Shown one piece after another: positions 6,018 through 7,243 of a stretch of 7,243 nt of DNA (its first letter is position 1; each line of letters opens with the position of its first letter). The DNA is from an uncultured Lachnospiraceae bacterium (lineage in GTDB: Bacteria > Bacillota > Clostridia > Lachnospirales > Lachnospiraceae). The stretch lies in NCBI GenBank assembly GCA_946409475.1, contig CAMJWQ010000175.1:1-7243 (forward strand), in the 5' to 3' direction. The notes under the pieces were generated by a model. That model saw only the letters and a program-made list of their open reading frames with translations, was not told the origin of the DNA and searched no databases. The translations under genes and the position numbers were made by a program.

Positions 6018-6974
6018 ATGTCTTTTTCCGGCGAGGTAAAGGATGAATTGTCAAGACAGATAAGTTTGGGAAGACATTGCCGTTTGGCAGAGCTTGCAGC
6101 CGTTATCAGCTGCTGCGGAAAACTTATGAAGTATCCCAATGGAAGAGTGGATTTAAGGGTGCAGACAGAAAATGTGGCAGTCGCAAGAAAATACTTTACT
6201 TTAATAAAAAAAACATTTAATATAGATACTGAACTTTCCGTAAAACGTAATGTATATTTAAAAAAAGCAAGAATATATCATTTGGTGATAAAAAAGACGG
6301 AAGATGCCATGGAGGTTCTAAAGGCCGTAAAGCTTTGGGACAACCGTAATAATGATATGCTGCCTGTCATCAATACCATACTGATACAAAATGCCTGCTG
6401 TAAAAGGGCTTTTATAAGAGGGGCATTTTTGGCGGCCGGTTCCATCAGTGATCCTGAAAAATTTTATCATTTGGAAATAGTTTGCATAACAAAAGAAAAA
6501 GCAAATCAATTACAGGAAATTATTAATCATTTTCAAATGGATGCAAAAATTATAAAAAGAAAGAAATACTATGTAGTATATATAAAGGACGGTACGCAGA
6601 TAGTAGATATGCTTAATATTATGGAAGCACATGTTGCCTTAATGAATTTGGAAAATGTCAGAATTCTCAAGGAGATGCGTAATTCCGTCAACAGACGTGT
6701 TAATTGTGAAACTGCAAATATCAATAAAACGGTTTCGGCGGCCGTTAAACAGGTTGAGGATATACAATATATCAGTAAAACGATTGGGTTTCATACTCTG
6801 TCGAAGGGGTTGGCTGAAATAGCTGAATTGCGGCTTAAGCATCCCGAAGCAACGTTAAAGGAGCTCGGAATGCTGTTAAATCCACAGGTCGGCAAATCAG
6901 GGGTAAACCATAGATTGAGAAAGTTAAGTGAATTAGCGGATCAGCTAAGGGATCAAAAGGAGGAGACATTATGA
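6018..6974 (+). CDS. whiA: WhiA-type DNA-binding protein
   Basis: Conserved Gram-positive DNA-binding protein. It is a sporulation transcription factor in Streptomyces, and in B. subtilis it influences cell division and chromosome segregation and acts on the nucleoid. Its job here is inferred. The 318-residue length is normal. The N-terminal SFSGEVKDEL (2-11) and a cysteine-containing helix precede the degenerate LAGLIDADG-homing-endonuclease-like domain. That domain includes CCKRAFIRGAFLAAGSISDP (127-146), the hallmark element, and RNSVNRRVNCETAN (221-234). A C-terminal helix-turn-helix covers about 265-305 (LAEIAELRLKHPEATLKELG then VNHRLRKL). AGGTGG at 6008-6013 lies 4 bases before the ATG. 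The stop overlaps the next gene's start in an ATGA arrangement, which implies translational coupling. Confidence 0.95.
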   Translation: MSFSGEVKDELSRQISLGRHCRLAELAAVISCCGKLMKYPNGRVDLRVQTENVAVARKYFTLIKKTFNIDTELSVKRNVYLKKARIYHLVIKKTEDAMEVLKAVKLWDNRNNDMLPVINTILIQNACCKRAFIRGAFLAAGSISDPEKFYHLEIVCITKEKANQLQEIINHFQMDAKIIKRKKYYVVYIKDGTQIVDMLNIMEAHVALMNLENVRILKEMRNSVNRRVNCETANINKTVSAAVKQVEDIQYISKTIGFHTLSKGLAEIAELRLKHPEATLKELGMLLNPQVGKSGVNHRLRKLSELADQLRDQKEETL

Positions 6975-7240
6975 TGGAAAAATCAGTAACAATTCAATTG
7001 GCAAATGGTCTGGAAGCAAGGCCCATGGCTCTGTTAGTGCAGATTGCAAGTAAGTATGAAAGCCGTATTTGTTTACAGACAAATGAAAAAAAAGTAAACG
7101 CTAAAAGTATAATGGGTATGATGTCACTTGGCTTGGCTGCAGGTGAAAAAATAACTGTTATTGCAGATGGAAACGATGAAAAGGATGAAGCGGCGGCAAT
7201 AGAAGAAATAACTGACTATTTGAGTGGAAAACAAAAATAA
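6971..7240 (+). CDS. crh: Crh-like HPr paralogue with Glu at the phosphocarrier position
   Basis: Small cytoplasmic HPr-fold protein of 89 residues. HPr normally passes phosphate from enzyme I to PTS enzymes through His15. Here the site reads GLEARP, so position 15 is Glu and phosphotransfer should be impossible. The regulatory serine is kept in AKSIMG (S46), as is the hydrophobic patch IMGMMSLG that binds HprK and CcpA. B. subtilis Crh, also next to whiA, has Gln at position 15 and is the closest functional model: a corepressor of CcpA after serine phosphorylation by HprK. AGGAGG at 6958-6963 is 7 bases before ATG 6971 and 10 before the second ATG at 6974. Starting at 6971 gives the canonical 15/46 numbering and overlaps the whiA stop. 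HprK from the same cluster is the expected kinase. The stop codon is TAA, 3 bases before the window end, so the following sequence is unseen. Confidence 0.88.
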   Translation: MMEKSVTIQLANGLEARPMALLVQIASKYESRICLQTNEKKVNAKSIMGMMSLGLAAGEKITVIADGNDEKDEAAAIEEITDYLSGKQK

Positions 7241-7243
7241 GAG

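Noticed and set aside
7167..7181. ATGGAAACGATGAAA resembles a catabolite-responsive element
   Set aside because: It misses a conserved C of the WTGNAANCGNWNNCW consensus and lies near the 3' end of the Crh-like coding region, where the codons explain it. Chance match is likely.
1..7243. CRISPR arrays, tRNA or rRNA genes, insertion sequences, riboswitches or toxin-antitoxin pairs
   Set aside because: I looked for regularly spaced repeats, cloverleaf-like segments, transposase motifs and terminal inverted repeats and saw none that could be supported by reading alone.

Overview
The window looks like a low-to-moderate GC Firmicutes chromosome, most likely from a Clostridia / Lachnospiraceae-type organism. 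The evidence is the gene content and order hprK - ROK glucokinase - murB - rapZ - whiA - HPr/Crh-like, strong AGGAGG-type ribosome binding sites, a sigma-A type promoter, and AT-rich coding and intergenic DNA. No protein-level search was possible, so the taxon is an inference.

Left part (1 to about 1200): visibly GC-richer DNA. It holds an overlapping minus-strand pair: the C-terminal third of a MATE-type multidrug exporter (its 5' part is absent) and an intact class I SAM-dependent methyltransferase. The first ~100 bases may carry the end of a coding region entering from the left, but I cannot name it.

Middle part (about 1200 to 2161): a gene graveyard in AT-richer DNA. It holds an unrecognised minus-strand reading frame fused to the MATE breakpoint, an aspartate/glutamate racemase that lacks its N-terminal third (minus strand), and, back to back with it, the C-terminal effector-domain part of a LysR-type regulator (plus strand). 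The last two meet head to head within a few bases. This is what a deletion through a divergent regulator/target pair would leave.

Right part (2162 to 7243): a collinear plus-strand housekeeping cluster. A good extended -10 promoter drives hprK (HPr kinase/phosphorylase). Then come a ROK-family glucokinase broken by an internal deletion with frameshift, murB (peptidoglycan precursor reductase), rapZ/yvcJ (nucleotide-binding regulator), whiA (LAGLIDADG-like/HTH DNA-binding protein) and a Crh-like HPr paralogue. In the last protein the phosphocarrier histidine is Glu but the regulatory serine is kept. HprK and the Crh-like protein form a kinase/substrate pair for carbon catabolite control. Glucokinase feeds glucose-6-phosphate into glycolysis, while MurB and (by family knowledge) RapZ act in cell-wall precursor supply. 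The cluster therefore ties sugar status to envelope synthesis.

The most notable features are three independent-looking deletion scars (about 1200, about 1807 and about 3931) within 3 kb, and the Glu-for-His HPr paralogue. I did not find a convincing undescribed defence, mobile or RNA system in the window.
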